From NCBI GenBank assembly GCA_021404685.1, contig QWHC01000002.1:299757-363756 (forward strand): 64,000 bases of DNA. The letters run 5' to 3'. The notes beneath the pieces are model-generated. The model was not told the DNA's origin. It ran no database searches and saw nothing but the letters and a program-made list of their open reading frames with translations. The translations under genes were made by a program, and so were the position numbers. Source of the DNA: Chloroflexi bacterium CFX4 (GTDB lineage: Bacteria; Chloroflexota; Anaerolineae; Aggregatilineales; UBA2796). Below, piece by piece: positions 8,151 through 16,552 of the stretch (position 1 is its first letter; each line of letters begins with the position of its first letter).

Positions 8151-8666
8151 ATGACCATCAAGCGGCTAGGATTGCCGATTGCCCTGCTTATCGTTGCCAT
8201 TTTATCTATCGAAGTGCTGCTGACCCTCTTGCGGCAGCGCGAGATCACCGTGACGTTTTCGGCGGAGAGCGCTGCGCTTGCCGCACTGCCCGAAACGCCC
8301 GACTCCGCAGCGGCGGAAACGACCACCGACGAGCCATTGCTAACCCTTGCGCCCGATGGCAAGCTCAGTGTAACGGTGGCTTGGTCTTACCAGATTGGGC
8401 CGCGCTTCCCGACTACTACCGTACACGCCATTGTGCAGAGCGAAAACGGCGAAACCGTTGCCGAGCGCAGCCTGAGCATCACCTGCACCAATCCACTTGG
8501 ATGCAGCGGCAGCCAAGTGCTTGACCTGAGCTATGGCGTGCGCGCCGAAGGTGATACGGCGGCGGATTGGCAAATCGGGCGCTATTCAGTGCAGGTGACG
8601 CGCACCTACAGCGGTCAGCAACCGACTGAAATCACCAGCCGCCGCCTGACGGTCATCAACCCTTAA
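8151..8666 (+). CDS. Small membrane-anchored extracellular protein of unknown function
   Basis: A 171-residue protein with a single N-terminal hydrophobic segment (about residues 7-27, a signal anchor), an Ala/Thr/Glu-rich linker (about 40-65) and a beta-rich extracellular domain (about 70-171). That domain has two cysteines close together ([12 protein letters not shown]), which could form a disulfide. I recognise no family. The upstream TACAAT at 8104-8109 is a plausible -10 element. The stop overlaps the stop of the convergent FBPase gene by a few bases. Confidence 0.65.
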   Translation: MTIKRLGLPIALLIVAILSIEVLLTLLRQREITVTFSAESAALAALPETPDSAAAETTTDEPLLTLAPDGKLSVTVAWSYQIGPRFPTTTVHAIVQSENGETVAERSLSITCTNPLGCSGSQVLDLSYGVRAEGDTAADWQIGRYSVQVTRTYSGQQPTEITSRRLTVINP

Positions 8667-9718
8667 CGGACTGCCTCACGCATGGCGCGGTAGCTGGCGA
8701 TCCACTCGGCATCGTGTGCCTGAATGAAGCGTTCTGCCTGCTGCACCAGCGTTTTATCGCCGATGAACAACGGCACGCGCTGATGAAGCGTGTGTGGCTG
8801 AATGTCAAGGATGTTGCCCAAGCCGTCCGAGGCGTAGCCGCCGGCTTGCTCGATCAGGTAGGCAAGCGGCGCGCACTCGTAAATCAGGCGCAGTTTGCCG
8901 CTTGGCTGCGCCGGATTCTGCAAATTGCCCGGATATAGATAGACGCCGCCCTTTAGCAGAATGCGGTGAAAATCTGCCACCAAGGCACCCATATAGCGCG
9001 CATCAAGCGGTTTGCGCTGCGGCTCCTCTTTGGCTTGCAGCCAGTCCACGTATTTACGCACGCCAAGCGTCCAGTAGCGCTCATTGCCGTGATTGGTGCC
9101 GTAGTAGCGCGGCGATGGTGCGATCTGCATATTGGGATGGCTCAGGATGAACTCGCCGAGCGACGAATCGAGCGTGAAGCCATGCACGCCTTGCCCTGTC
9201 GAATAGACCATCATCGTGCTGGGACCGTAGACGATGTAGCCGGCGGCGGCGATCTCGCGCCCCGCTTGCAGCACATCGCTCAGATCGCCACGCGCACCAA
9301 AGCTGACCTTGCGGAACATCGCAAATATGGTGCCGATGCTGGCGTTGACATCTGGATTGCCTGATCCATCCAGCGGATCAAAGACAAGTGCGTAACGTCC
9401 GCACGGGAACTGCGGCGGAATGGGCAGAATGTCCTCGTGTTCTTCGGAAGCCATCACGCACAGCCGACCGGTGTGATCGTTCATCTTGAAAATGGTCTGA
9501 TCAGCGAAAATATCCAATTTTTGCTGCACCTCGCCAGAGGCATTTACGGAATCGGTGCTGCCAAGGATGTTGATCAAGCCGGCGCGCCGTGCTTCACGGG
9601 CAATAATTTTGGCTGCCAGCGCCATATCTTGCAGGATTTGGGTAAAGGTGCCAGTTGCTTCTGGGTGTTGGCGCTGCTGCTCAATGATATGGCGCTCAAT
9701 GGTGATCAAGGGCGGCAT
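8663..9718 (-). CDS. fbp: Fructose-1,6-bisphosphatase, class I
   Basis: A 351-residue enzyme that hydrolyses fructose 1,6-bisphosphate to fructose 6-phosphate in gluconeogenesis or the Calvin cycle. Metal and substrate motifs are clear: SEEHE at 91-95, DPLDGSG at 114-120 and [14 protein letters not shown] residues following. [16 protein letters not shown] and [13 protein letters not shown] segments lie in the C-terminal half. ATG at 9716-9718 gives the usual family N terminus and has AAGGAG upstream; a longer reading from 9790 adds 24 atypical residues and is less likely. It is transcribed from a TATAAT-type promoter in the divergent gap. Confidence 0.93.
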   Translation of the reverse strand: MPPLITIERHIIEQQRQHPEATGTFTQILQDMALAAKIIAREARRAGLINILGSTDSVNASGEVQQKLDIFADQTIFKMNDHTGRLCVMASEEHEDILPIPPQFPCGRYALVFDPLDGSGNPDVNASIGTIFAMFRKVSFGARGDLSDVLQAGREIAAAGYIVYGPSTMMVYSTGQGVHGFTLDSSLGEFILSHPNMQIAPSPRYYGTNHGNERYWTLGVRKYVDWLQAKEEPQRKPLDARYMGALVADFHRILLKGGVYLYPGNLQNPAQPSGKLRLIYECAPLAYLIEQAGGYASDGLGNILDIQPHTLHQRVPLFIGDKTLVQQAERFIQAHDAEWIASYRAMREAVR

Positions 9719-9760
9719 AAGGGTCGATTCTCCTTCATAAAACTTTTTGCGGGTGTGCCT

Positions 9761-9807
9761 AACAAACATTTGTTTACGATTATACAGCAAGGGCGCAAGC
9801 TGCCGAA
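9761..9807 (-). promoter_or_regulatory. fbp promoter with overlapping inverted repeat
   Basis: On the minus strand a perfect TATAAT (9779-9784) has TTCGGC 17 bases upstream (9802-9807). Just downstream, around the expected transcription start, is the inverted repeat AACAAA-CA-TTTGTT (9761-9774), a possible repressor site. Confidence 0.5.
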
Positions 9808-9815
9808 AGAGCGAT

Positions 9816-9829
9816 AAAGATCGATCTTT
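9816..9829. promoter_or_regulatory. 14-bp perfect palindrome in the fbp divergent region
   Basis: AAAGATCGATCTTT is a perfect palindrome upstream of the fbp -35 element and about 105 bp upstream of the next plus-strand gene. It is a candidate operator; no regulator can be assigned. Confidence 0.4.
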
Positions 9830-9933
9830 GCCTGTTTGCCCATAAACAAATCGAAATTTTTTGTGAAATTTTCGTTATGCGTTAGAACTGCCTATCGGAA
9901 GTTCGCTACACTAGGTGTGAGTACGCTCAGGCT

Positions 9934-12306
9934 ATGCAAAGGTTAGGGCAAATGTTTAGTTTAGGTGGGAAGTCACGGTTAGGAATCGTCCTCATTGTTG
10001 TGGCTGTGGCGGCGCTTAGCCTGCTGCTGTGGCACGGTCAGCGCAGCCAAGCACCACAGGCTGCCAAGCCAAGCAATGTGATTACGCTTGAGAACGCACA
10101 AGCAGGCTCTACCGAGTGGCGCTCGCCCGAACTGACGGCAGCTATTCAGGCGCGCCGCAACCGCGATGCCCTCCTCCAGGCAACACAAGCCGATGCCGAC
10201 TCCGGCGCAGGCGTCCCGTTCAGCCGCACTGCGGATGCCCTGAACACTTGGAGCGATAACAAGGCAATCTATGCTTACGCCAGCCATGTGAGCGTCAATA
10301 AAGGCGAGACAATCAGCTTTCACGTCAGCAGCAAAGCGCCCACCTTCAAACTGCAAATTTACCGCATCGGCTGGTATAACGGCGACGGCGCACGCCTGAT
10401 GCGGACGGTGAACGATCTGCCCGGCACCGAATATCCAATCCCCGCGCCGAACCCAAGCACGGGCTTGTTAGAGCTGAATTGGGCAGCCGCCTATACCTTC
10501 AGTGTGCCGAACACTTGGGTTTCGGGCATTTATCAGGCAAAGTTCACCACCAACGATAATCAGGTGACCTACGCCATCTTCATCCTGCGCGATGACAGCC
10601 AAGCGGCGGATATTCTCTTTCAGGTGGTCACCAGCACCTATCAGGCCTATAACAACTGGGGCGGCAAAAGCCTCTATAATTTCAACTCCACGGGTGGTCA
10701 GCGCGCTCACAAGGTCTCGTATCTGCGCCCCTACAGCATTGATCTCGGCAACGGCTACCTCTACGGCGGCGATTTCGATCTGATCCAGTTCCTAGAACGC
10801 GAAGGCTACAACGTGACCTACGCCGCCAGCGAGGATGTTCACGCCCGCCCGAACCTGCTGGATAACCGTAAGATGTTCCTGAGCAACTACCATGATGAGT
10901 ATTGGTCTTGGGAAATGCGCGCCAACCTTGAGGCGTGGATTGCCCAGGGCAAGCACACGGCGATCCTGTCTTCCAACAACATCTATTGGCAGACGCGCTA
11001 CGAGCCTTCCAGCGGCGGGCAACCCAACACGACGTTGGTCTGCTACAAACAGGCGAACCTCGATCCAATGTCCACCAGCAGCACGCCCGAACGGACAACC
11101 GTCCTGTGGCGCGATCCACCCGTCAACCGCCCTGAAAACCAGCTTTTGGGCGTCATGTACCACGATAACTTCGACTGGAACATCTTCTTTGATTACGTGG
11201 TGCAGAACAGCGATCACTGGCTGTACAAAGGCACAGGCTTAAGCAACGGCAGCACCATCCCGAACCTGATTAACGATGAGTACGACAGCGTGTGGGATAA
11301 CGGCTTGACGCCTGCCAACCTGATTGTGCTGTCCAATTCGCCCATTCCACTCACCGGCGGCGTTTCGCACGCCTCGATCTACACGGCGCCAAGCGGCGCG
11401 CTGGTCTTCGATGCCTCTACCAATTCGTGGGCGCGCTTCCTCGATACGAATTGGGATGATGACATTGACGCCGATCCGATTGTGCAGCAGATCACGCGCA
11501 ACTTGCTCAACCGCATGATCATGACGCCACAGCCTAAGCCGATTGATACCATTGGCGTGTTCCGCCCGTCAACAGCAACCTTTCATCTGCGGAACGCCAA
11601 CACCACCGGTCCCGCTGATATAGATGTGGTCTTTGGCGATCCGAGCGATCTGCCCATCGTGGGTGACTGGGATGGCGACGGTGTGGATAGCATCGGCATT
11701 TACCGCCAAAGCACAGGCGTCTTTTACCTGAAAGATGTGAACGACTTTGGCGCGCCCGTCCTCTACAGCTTTGTGTTGGGCAACCCAGGCGATACACCGC
11801 TGGCGGGCGATTGGGATGGTGACGGCGACGACGGCGTGGGTGTCTTCCGCCCAAGCAACGGCTTGATCTACCTCAAAAATAGCCTGACGACGGGCTTTGC
11901 CGATCAGACGATGGTCTTGGGCATTCCGAACGATGTAGGCATCGCTGGGGACTGGGACGGCGACGGTGTGGATTCGGTCGGCGTCTACCGTCCTTCCAAC
12001 CAGTTGTTCTACCTGACGGATCGCGTCTGTAATTGCATCGTCGTCTCGGACTACACCTTGCTGCTGGGGGACGCGGGCGATGTGCCATTCGCAGGGGATT
12101 GGGATGGCGATGGGCGCGATAGCGTGGGTGTGTTCCGTCCCAGCAACGGCATCACCTACTTTAAGAATGCGCTGAGCAGCGGCTTTGCCGACATAGGCAT
12201 TGTCTACGGCATTGCCAACGATAAGCCCGTAGCGGGCGTGTGGGTGCTGCCCGCACCCGATGGCAACGCGCCTGAGGTAGCACCAACCTTCGTGCCGCGC
12301 CAGTGA
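9934..12306 (+). CDS. Exported N,N-dimethylformamidase-like protein with DWDGDG repeats
   Basis: A 790-residue extracellular protein anchored by one N-terminal hydrophobic segment (about 15-33). Residues ~105-540 resemble the large-subunit-like domain of N,N-dimethylformamidase: YRIGWYNGDGARLM after a beta-sandwich, then TYQAYNNWGGKSLYNF and a long glutamine-amidotransferase-like part with HDEYWSWEMR. The C-terminal ~225 residues hold about five beta-propeller-like repeats. Four contain DWDGDG calcium-type motifs at about 578, 626, 673 and 722. The domain family is broad, and the actual substrate is unknown; cell-surface polysaccharide or adhesion roles are equally possible. Codon use is like its neighbours. 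ATG at 9952 is an alternative start. Confidence 0.8.
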   Translation: MQRLGQMFSLGGKSRLGIVLIVVAVAALSLLLWHGQRSQAPQAAKPSNVITLENAQAGSTEWRSPELTAAIQARRNRDALLQATQADADSGAGVPFSRTADALNTWSDNKAIYAYASHVSVNKGETISFHVSSKAPTFKLQIYRIGWYNGDGARLMRTVNDLPGTEYPIPAPNPSTGLLELNWAAAYTFSVPNTWVSGIYQAKFTTNDNQVTYAIFILRDDSQAADILFQVVTSTYQAYNNWGGKSLYNFNSTGGQRAHKVSYLRPYSIDLGNGYLYGGDFDLIQFLEREGYNVTYAASEDVHARPNLLDNRKMFLSNYHDEYWSWEMRANLEAWIAQGKHTAILSSNNIYWQTRYEPSSGGQPNTTLVCYKQANLDPMSTSSTPERTTVLWRDPPVNRPENQLLGVMYHDNFDWNIFFDYVVQNSDHWLYKGTGLSNGSTIPNLINDEYDSVWDNGLTPANLIVLSNSPIPLTGGVSHASIYTAPSGALVFDASTNSWARFLDTNWDDDIDADPIVQQITRNLLNRMIMTPQPKPIDTIGVFRPSTATFHLRNANTTGPADIDVVFGDPSDLPIVGDWDGDGVDSIGIYRQSTGVFYLKDVNDFGAPVLYSFVLGNPGDTPLAGDWDGDGDDGVGVFRPSNGLIYLKNSLTTGFADQTMVLGIPNDVGIAGDWDGDGVDSVGVYRPSNQLFYLTDRVCNCIVVSDYTLLLGDAGDVPFAGDWDGDGRDSVGVFRPSNGITYFKNALSSGFADIGIVYGIANDKPVAGVWVLPAPDGNAPEVAPTFVPRQ

Positions 12307-12322
12307 GGGGCATTTGGGAAAC

Positions 12323-12354
12323 GTTGGGAAACCTTGCGGGTGGGGTTTCCCAAC
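12323..12354 (+). terminator. Strong hairpin after the DWDGDG-repeat gene
   Basis: Perfect 11-bp arms GTTGGGAAACC (12323-12333) and GGTTTCCCAAC (12344-12354) enclose a 10-base loop, 17 bp after the stop codon. No T-run follows, so it may be a weak or Rho-assisted terminator or an RNA-stabilising stem. Confidence 0.55.
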
Positions 12355-12355
12355 C

Positions 12356-12943
12356 TTACACAGGGCTGAAATGCGTCCGCACCGAGATTTTCGATTGTAA
12401 GGTTGCCAGCATAACCTCAAGTTCGACGTTTGGTGCAGCTTGCAAACCTAAAGCATGGGAAATGCCTGCCGTATCTGTGCTTAGCCGTTGTGTTAGTTGT
12501 ATGCGATATTGGCTATCAACCGCTTGCAGGGTGTAGCTGTGGAAATGCATTGCGTCTAGTTTCAGTACCCTCTACGGGTCGAAGTGGGTTGCAACAGATG
12601 TTTTCCGAACCGCGCAAAAGTCTCTATCTTGTGGTGAAGCTGCATGAGCGTTGTTTTTGCCGTCATTTTCCAGTGCATGCCATAGCTTCCAACTTCACGG
12701 CTAGGCTGCCCTAAAAACTGATTGCGATACGACCACAATGATCCTGTGGTGTCCACCGCCTGAAGCTCTATGCCGACAAAATCAACCACCTTGCCATCTT
12801 GAACAGACGCCAAGAAATAGTCTACACTGCCGCCAATAAGGTGGGCTGGTCATGCAAAAATCAACCGACTCATCAATAAAGAGTGGGTGATAGGTTTGTT
12901 GCGCTAGATACCCAACTATTCCCGTGTTAGGCTGTAAGATCAT
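12356..12943 (-). pseudogene. Decayed NotI-family restriction endonuclease
   Basis: Three minus-strand fragments in changing frames read as one gene. The first (ATG at 12943) gives GIVGYLAQQTYHPLFIDESV. After a frameshift near 12850, residues IGGSVDYFLASVQDGKVVDF and IELQAVDTTGSLW follow, then WKMTAKTTLMQLHHKIETFA (ending near 12562). The third, from about 12562, gives MHFHSYTLQAVD, RLSTDTAGISHALGLQ and NVELEVMLATLQSKIS. Order and motifs fit the NotI family, where an Asp and an E-x-Q (here ELQ) form the PD-(D/E)XK-like active site. About 170 residues remain of the roughly 300 expected, so an internal deletion is likely as well as frameshifts. No cognate methyltransferase is adjacent. The family assignment is from memory of its conserved segments. 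Confidence 0.72.
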
Positions 12944-12966
12944 TGTGTGCCTTTCCCTACTGCTGA

Positions 12967-12994
12967 GGGCGTGTGATGAATACACCACGCGCCC
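12967..12994 (-). terminator. Possible hairpin after the MoxR gene
   Basis: GGGCGTGTG (12967-12975) can pair with CACGCGCCC (12986-12994) with one G-U wobble across a 10-base loop, about 20 bp after the moxR stop on the minus strand. There is no clear T-run. Confidence 0.4.
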
Positions 12995-13012
12995 CCTGCT
13001 GCCTTCACGCGC

Positions 13013-14017
13013 TTAGCGGGCTTGCTCTGGCACTTTTTGCAGCATGTCGTCAATGATGCGGTCGGTGCTGATCCCTTCTGCCTGCCCTTCAAAGTTGAGC
13101 AGCATACGGTGGCGCAGCGCCGCACGTGCCACCCTTCGCACGTCCTCAAACGAAACGTTGAACCGTCCGCTAAAGAGCGCTTGCAGCTTAGCGCCCAAGA
13201 TGAGCGACTGTGCGCCACGCGGGCTAGCGCCATAGCGCACATACTTTTTGACCATCTCCGGCGCGCTGATCTGATCAGGGTGCGAATTGACGATCAGGCG
13301 CGCCACATACTCGCTCAGGTGCGTCGCAATCGGCACGTTGCGCGCCACCTTGCCCATCTCGATGATGCGAGCGCCATCGGCAACCGACTGCGGCTGATCC
13401 GTATCGCCGCCGGTGGTGCGGTTTAAGATCGAGACCAGTTCTTCAGCGCTAGGGAAGCCAACATCAATCTTGAACATGAAGCGGTCCAATTGTGCTTCGG
13501 GCAGCGGATAGGTGCCTTCCATCTCCAGCGGATTCTGCGTCGCCAACACGAAAAAGGGCGGCTCCAGCTTATAGGTGCGGTTGGCAACGGTGACCGTCTT
13601 CTCTTGCATCGCCTCCAGCAAGGCAGATTGCGTCTTGGGCGTGGCACGGTTGATCTCATCGGCAAGCACCAGGTTGGCAAAGACGGGACCGGGCTGGAAG
13701 CGGAAGACGCGCCTGCCCGTCTCTTCTTCTTCCATGATGTTGGTGCCGGTCACGTCGGCGGGCATCAGGTCAGGCGTGAACTGAATGCGGGCAAACTGCA
13801 AATTGAGGGCAGTTGCTAGCGCACGGACGAGGGTCGTTTTGCCCAAGCCCGGCACGCCTTCCAGCAGGGCATGGCTGCCGGTGATGACGCACATTAGCAC
13901 ATAGCGGACGACCTCATCTTGCCCAACGATCACTTTGCTCACTTCGCGGGTGATGGCTGCAACGGTCTCTTGAAATTCTTCCACGCTCAGCGCGGCAGTT
14001 ACGGCTTGGTCAGTCAT
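13013..14017 (-). CDS. MoxR-family AAA+ ATPase
   Basis: A 334-residue AAA+ chaperone-like ATPase. Walker A is GVPGLGKT at about 54-61 and Walker B is VLADEIN at 117-123. Further segments are ATQNPLEMEGTYPLPEAQLDRFMF (sensor 1 / arginine region), and YGASPRGAQSL near 266 in the lid domain. MoxR proteins help to mature or insert partner protein complexes. ATG at 14015-14017 with GGAGAAG upstream was chosen over a longer reading that would run into the lipoprotein gene. It is the last gene of a seven-gene minus-strand unit. The usual DUF58 and von Willebrand-factor-A partners of MoxR are not seen nearby. Confidence 0.9.
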   Translation of the reverse strand: MTDQAVTAALSVEEFQETVAAITREVSKVIVGQDEVVRYVLMCVITGSHALLEGVPGLGKTTLVRALATALNLQFARIQFTPDLMPADVTGTNIMEEEETGRRVFRFQPGPVFANLVLADEINRATPKTQSALLEAMQEKTVTVANRTYKLEPPFFVLATQNPLEMEGTYPLPEAQLDRFMFKIDVGFPSAEELVSILNRTTGGDTDQPQSVADGARIIEMGKVARNVPIATHLSEYVARLIVNSHPDQISAPEMVKKYVRYGASPRGAQSLILGAKLQALFSGRFNVSFEDVRRVARAALRHRMLLNFEGQAEGISTDRIIDDMLQKVPEQAR

Positions 14018-14090
14018 GATGGGATACTTCTCCAATACATTGAATAGTTTTCTCGGCGTCTGGTTGGGTGTGGCAGCCTTCGCGCAAGGG

Positions 14091-14615
14091 TTACGGCGTG
14101 CCAAGCCGAATTAGGCTGCCTACGGTGTTGCCAAAGGCATCAATCGGCACTGCCTGCCACACCTGCTGCACGGAAGGCAGGATCAGCAGCGCGCCGCCAT
14201 CATCCACTGCCAGCGGATAGCTTTCGCCGCCGCGCAGCTCAACCACCAGCGTTGTGATGTCCGTGTGGAGCGTTCGCGCTGCGATGATCGTGTAATCTTG
14301 CCCTTCTGCCGTGCGGATGACGCCCTGCGCGATTGCCGCCAGCACATTCGGCGCAGCGCAGGCGCTGAACGGCTGCCCGTTGGGCAAATCGGCGAGGAAG
14401 CGCACGCAATTGGCGCCATCGGCTGCCGTGTAAAAATAGACAGCCAACGTGCCACCGCCGAAAGGCTGTTCCAGCCAGATGCCTTCTTCGGCGGCAGTGG
14501 TTGGCAGCACTTCAAGCGTTGGCGCGGCAAGCTGAGTCGGTGCGGCGTTCGGCTGGCAGCCGACCACACCGATCAGCAGGACGGCGGCTGCCACAGTCTG
14601 CGAAAGGCGCATCAT
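14091..14615 (-). CDS. Predicted lipoprotein of unknown function
   Basis: A 174-residue exported protein. The hydrophobic signal ends in a lipobox LIGVVGC with Cys20 as the lipidation site, then a Pro/Thr/Ala-rich linker and a small beta-rich domain with two cysteines (NCVRFL and SACAAP). ATG at 14615 overlaps the upstream stop by one base (TAATG), indicating translational coupling to the GQQ-repeat protein. No family recognised. Confidence 0.7.
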   Translation of the reverse strand: MMRLSQTVAAAVLLIGVVGCQPNAAPTQLAAPTLEVLPTTAAEEGIWLEQPFGGGTLAVYFYTAADGANCVRFLADLPNGQPFSACAAPNVLAAIAQGVIRTAEGQDYTIIAARTLHTDITTLVVELRGGESYPLAVDDGGALLILPSVQQVWQAVPIDAFGNTVGSLIRLGTP

Positions 14616-16501
14616 TACCGCTGAATATCGGTGAAATATTGGCGGATGAAGCCGCGCAGCGCGCCGGGAACACGGTCAGTCTCCATCGCCTGATCTGCCT
14701 CTGCCGCTGCCCGCCCGACCACCTCTCGAATCGGCACCCGTGATTCGCCCGTCGGATTCTCGCTAAATTCGCCCAACTGCATCGGATCGCTCTCGCTGCC
14801 CGGCTGTCCACTGCGCGGATTGATCTCTTGCCCGCCTTCGCCGCCGATGAAGGTTGGCGCGTAGATGAAGTCATTTTCGGCAAGTGTGCCGTCGCTGCGC
14901 CCATTGTTCGCCTCGATTGGCTGCCCGCTGCCCGCTGTGCCTTCCACCGTATCGTTGCCCGCGCCGCCGCTGCCTTGCCCGGCACCTTCAGCGCCCTGAG
15001 CGCCCGCCTGCTGACCCGGCACCTGCCCGCCGCCCTGCGCGCCCTGCTGAGCGCCCTGACCTTCACCAGCACCCTGCGCGCCCTGCTGACCCTGCTGCGC
15101 GCCCTGCGCGCCTTGCTGTCCACCCTGCGCGCCTTGCTGTCCGCCTTGCTGACCCTGCTGACCCTGCTGACCTTGCTGACCCTGCTGACCCTGCTGCCCT
15201 TGCTGACCCTGCTGTCCTTGCTGCCCTTGCTGACCCTGCTGTCCTTGCTGCCCTTGCTGACCCTGCTGACCCTGCTGACCCTGCTGACCCTGCTGACCCT
15301 GCTGACCCGCTTGGGCAACCTGATTACCACCTTGCGCCAGTTGTTGGGCTGCCTGCTGCGCTGCTTGCGTCAAGGGCGATTGCGCCAACTGATTTTGTTG
15401 GTTCTGGAGCGCCTGTGCCGCCTGTTGGAGGGCTTGGGCAGCCTGCTGCATGTTGCCCTGTTGGAGTGCCTGCGCCGCCTGTTGGAGCGCTTGCGCAGCG
15501 GCAGGGTTGGTCTGTTGGAGGGCTTGGGCTGCCTGCTGCAATGCCTGAATCATGCCCTCGATCTGCTCTTGGGTCAGTTGGTTATTCTCCACGCGCTGCG
15601 CCAGATTTTGCAGTTGGTTGGCGGCATCACCCGGATTCGCGTTTTGCATTGCCTGCCCTGCGCCTTGTGTCGGCTGGCTCTGGCTGAGCGCTTGCCCTGC
15701 CGCTTGCATGGCAGCGCGCTCTTGTGGCGTAAGCTGCTGGCGCGCCTGATTCATCTGCTGCGCCGCTTGTGAAAGCTGAGCAACTGCCTCAGGCTGCGTA
15801 ATATTCGGCTGTGAGAGTTGCTCCTGCAAATCTTGCAGAATTTGGGTAAGCGCCTCTTTCTCCGCCTCAGAAAGGGCAGGGTTTGCCTGCACTTCGCGCT
15901 TGATCTCCTCAACGCGCTCAAGCTGCTGCTCAATGGCACTTTGGAGTGCGGTCTGTTGGGCGATGATCTCTGCCTGTGGATTGCCCAGCAGGATCAGGGC
16001 GCCCAGCAGCACCGCCAAGCCGAGCATGGCGAACAGTTCGCGCCGCCGCCACTGGAAGGACAAATGTTGGCGCGCCTGCACCATCGCTGCCTGAGCGAGT
16101 GCATCCTGTGTTTGCAGCGTGCTGAACATCTGCGGCGCACGGATGGCGTTTTCCGCCAATTCAAGGGCAGTGCTGGTGCGCTCTTGCAGGCCAAAGGCAC
16201 GGTCGAAGAAGCGAGCGGCTGCCAACGGCGTGCGCGGATAAAGCCACACGCCCACCACTGCGAACAGCGCGCCGAGCAGCACTGCCAAGCCCGCCACCGC
16301 CAGCACTTGCGTTGGCAGCAACCACGGGCGCACCCGCGCCGCGACCGCCACACCAATCCCGATCAGGATGCCGAGCATAATCCCACGCGGCAACCACAGC
16401 GTCGTTTGAGTCAGGCGCAGGCGTTTATCCCAGCGCGCCACATAGCGCAGCAAGGTTTGCCGCACGCTTGCAAAGTTCATGCTCTCAGCTTGATCGGTCA
16501 T
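14615..16501 (-). CDS. Membrane protein with coiled coil and collagen-like GQQ repeats (DUF4175-like architecture)
   Basis: A 628-residue protein. It has two N-terminal membrane segments (about 25-50 and 55-80), a helical stretch ending in a third (about 150-170), a long Gln/Ala-rich helical region (about 175-395), and then about 18 tandem GQQ triplets. The triplets are encoded by a 9-bp repeat at 15145-15306 and are followed by more degenerate GAQ/GQQ triplets. A non-repetitive C-terminal domain contains NDFIYAPTFIGGEGG and REVVGRAAAEADQAMETDRVP, close to the end segment of DUF4175-type proteins that accompany MoxR genes. GTG at 16516 is an alternative start; ATG at 16501 has GAGGG at better spacing. 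The repeat tract probably varies in length between strains. Confidence 0.75.
   Translation of the reverse strand: MTDQAESMNFASVRQTLLRYVARWDKRLRLTQTTLWLPRGIMLGILIGIGVAVAARVRPWLLPTQVLAVAGLAVLLGALFAVVGVWLYPRTPLAAARFFDRAFGLQERTSTALELAENAIRAPQMFSTLQTQDALAQAAMVQARQHLSFQWRRRELFAMLGLAVLLGALILLGNPQAEIIAQQTALQSAIEQQLERVEEIKREVQANPALSEAEKEALTQILQDLQEQLSQPNITQPEAVAQLSQAAQQMNQARQQLTPQERAAMQAAGQALSQSQPTQGAGQAMQNANPGDAANQLQNLAQRVENNQLTQEQIEGMIQALQQAAQALQQTNPAAAQALQQAAQALQQGNMQQAAQALQQAAQALQNQQNQLAQSPLTQAAQQAAQQLAQGGNQVAQAGQQGQQGQQGQQGQQGQQGQQGQQGQQGQQGQQGQQGQQGQQGQQGQQGQQGQQGGQQGAQGGQQGAQGAQQGQQGAQGAGEGQGAQQGAQGGGQVPGQQAGAQGAEGAGQGSGGAGNDTVEGTAGSGQPIEANNGRSDGTLAENDFIYAPTFIGGEGGQEINPRSGQPGSESDPMQLGEFSENPTGESRVPIREVVGRAAAEADQAMETDRVPGALRGFIRQYFTDIQR
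15145..15306 (-). repeat. 18 tandem copies of a 9-bp repeat encoding Gly-Gln-Gln
   Basis: On the plus strand the unit is CCTGCTGAC with variants CTTGCTGAC, CCTGCTGTC and CTTGCTGCC; 18 consecutive units are countable. The mix of synonymous variants shows the tract is old enough to have diverged, yet the protein repeat is perfect, which suggests selection on Gly-X-Y periodicity. Confidence 0.9.
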
Positions 16502-16552
16502 GGCGAATGCCCTCACATCTGTATTTTGCTTAGTTTACCGCATTTTTGCGCG

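Noticed and set aside
12303..12536. 77-codon plus-strand frame after the DWDGDG gene
   Set aside because: Overlaps the hairpin and the NotI-like fossil read on the other strand, which gives recognisable protein segments.
15145..15306. Tandem repeat considered as a CRISPR-like array
   Set aside because: 9-bp units without spacers, in frame and encoding GQQ.
14828..15772. Leu-rich plus-strand frame (TLLTLL repeats) across the GQQ region
   Set aside because: Antisense translation of the same 9-bp repeats; the minus-strand frame carries membrane segments and operon coupling.
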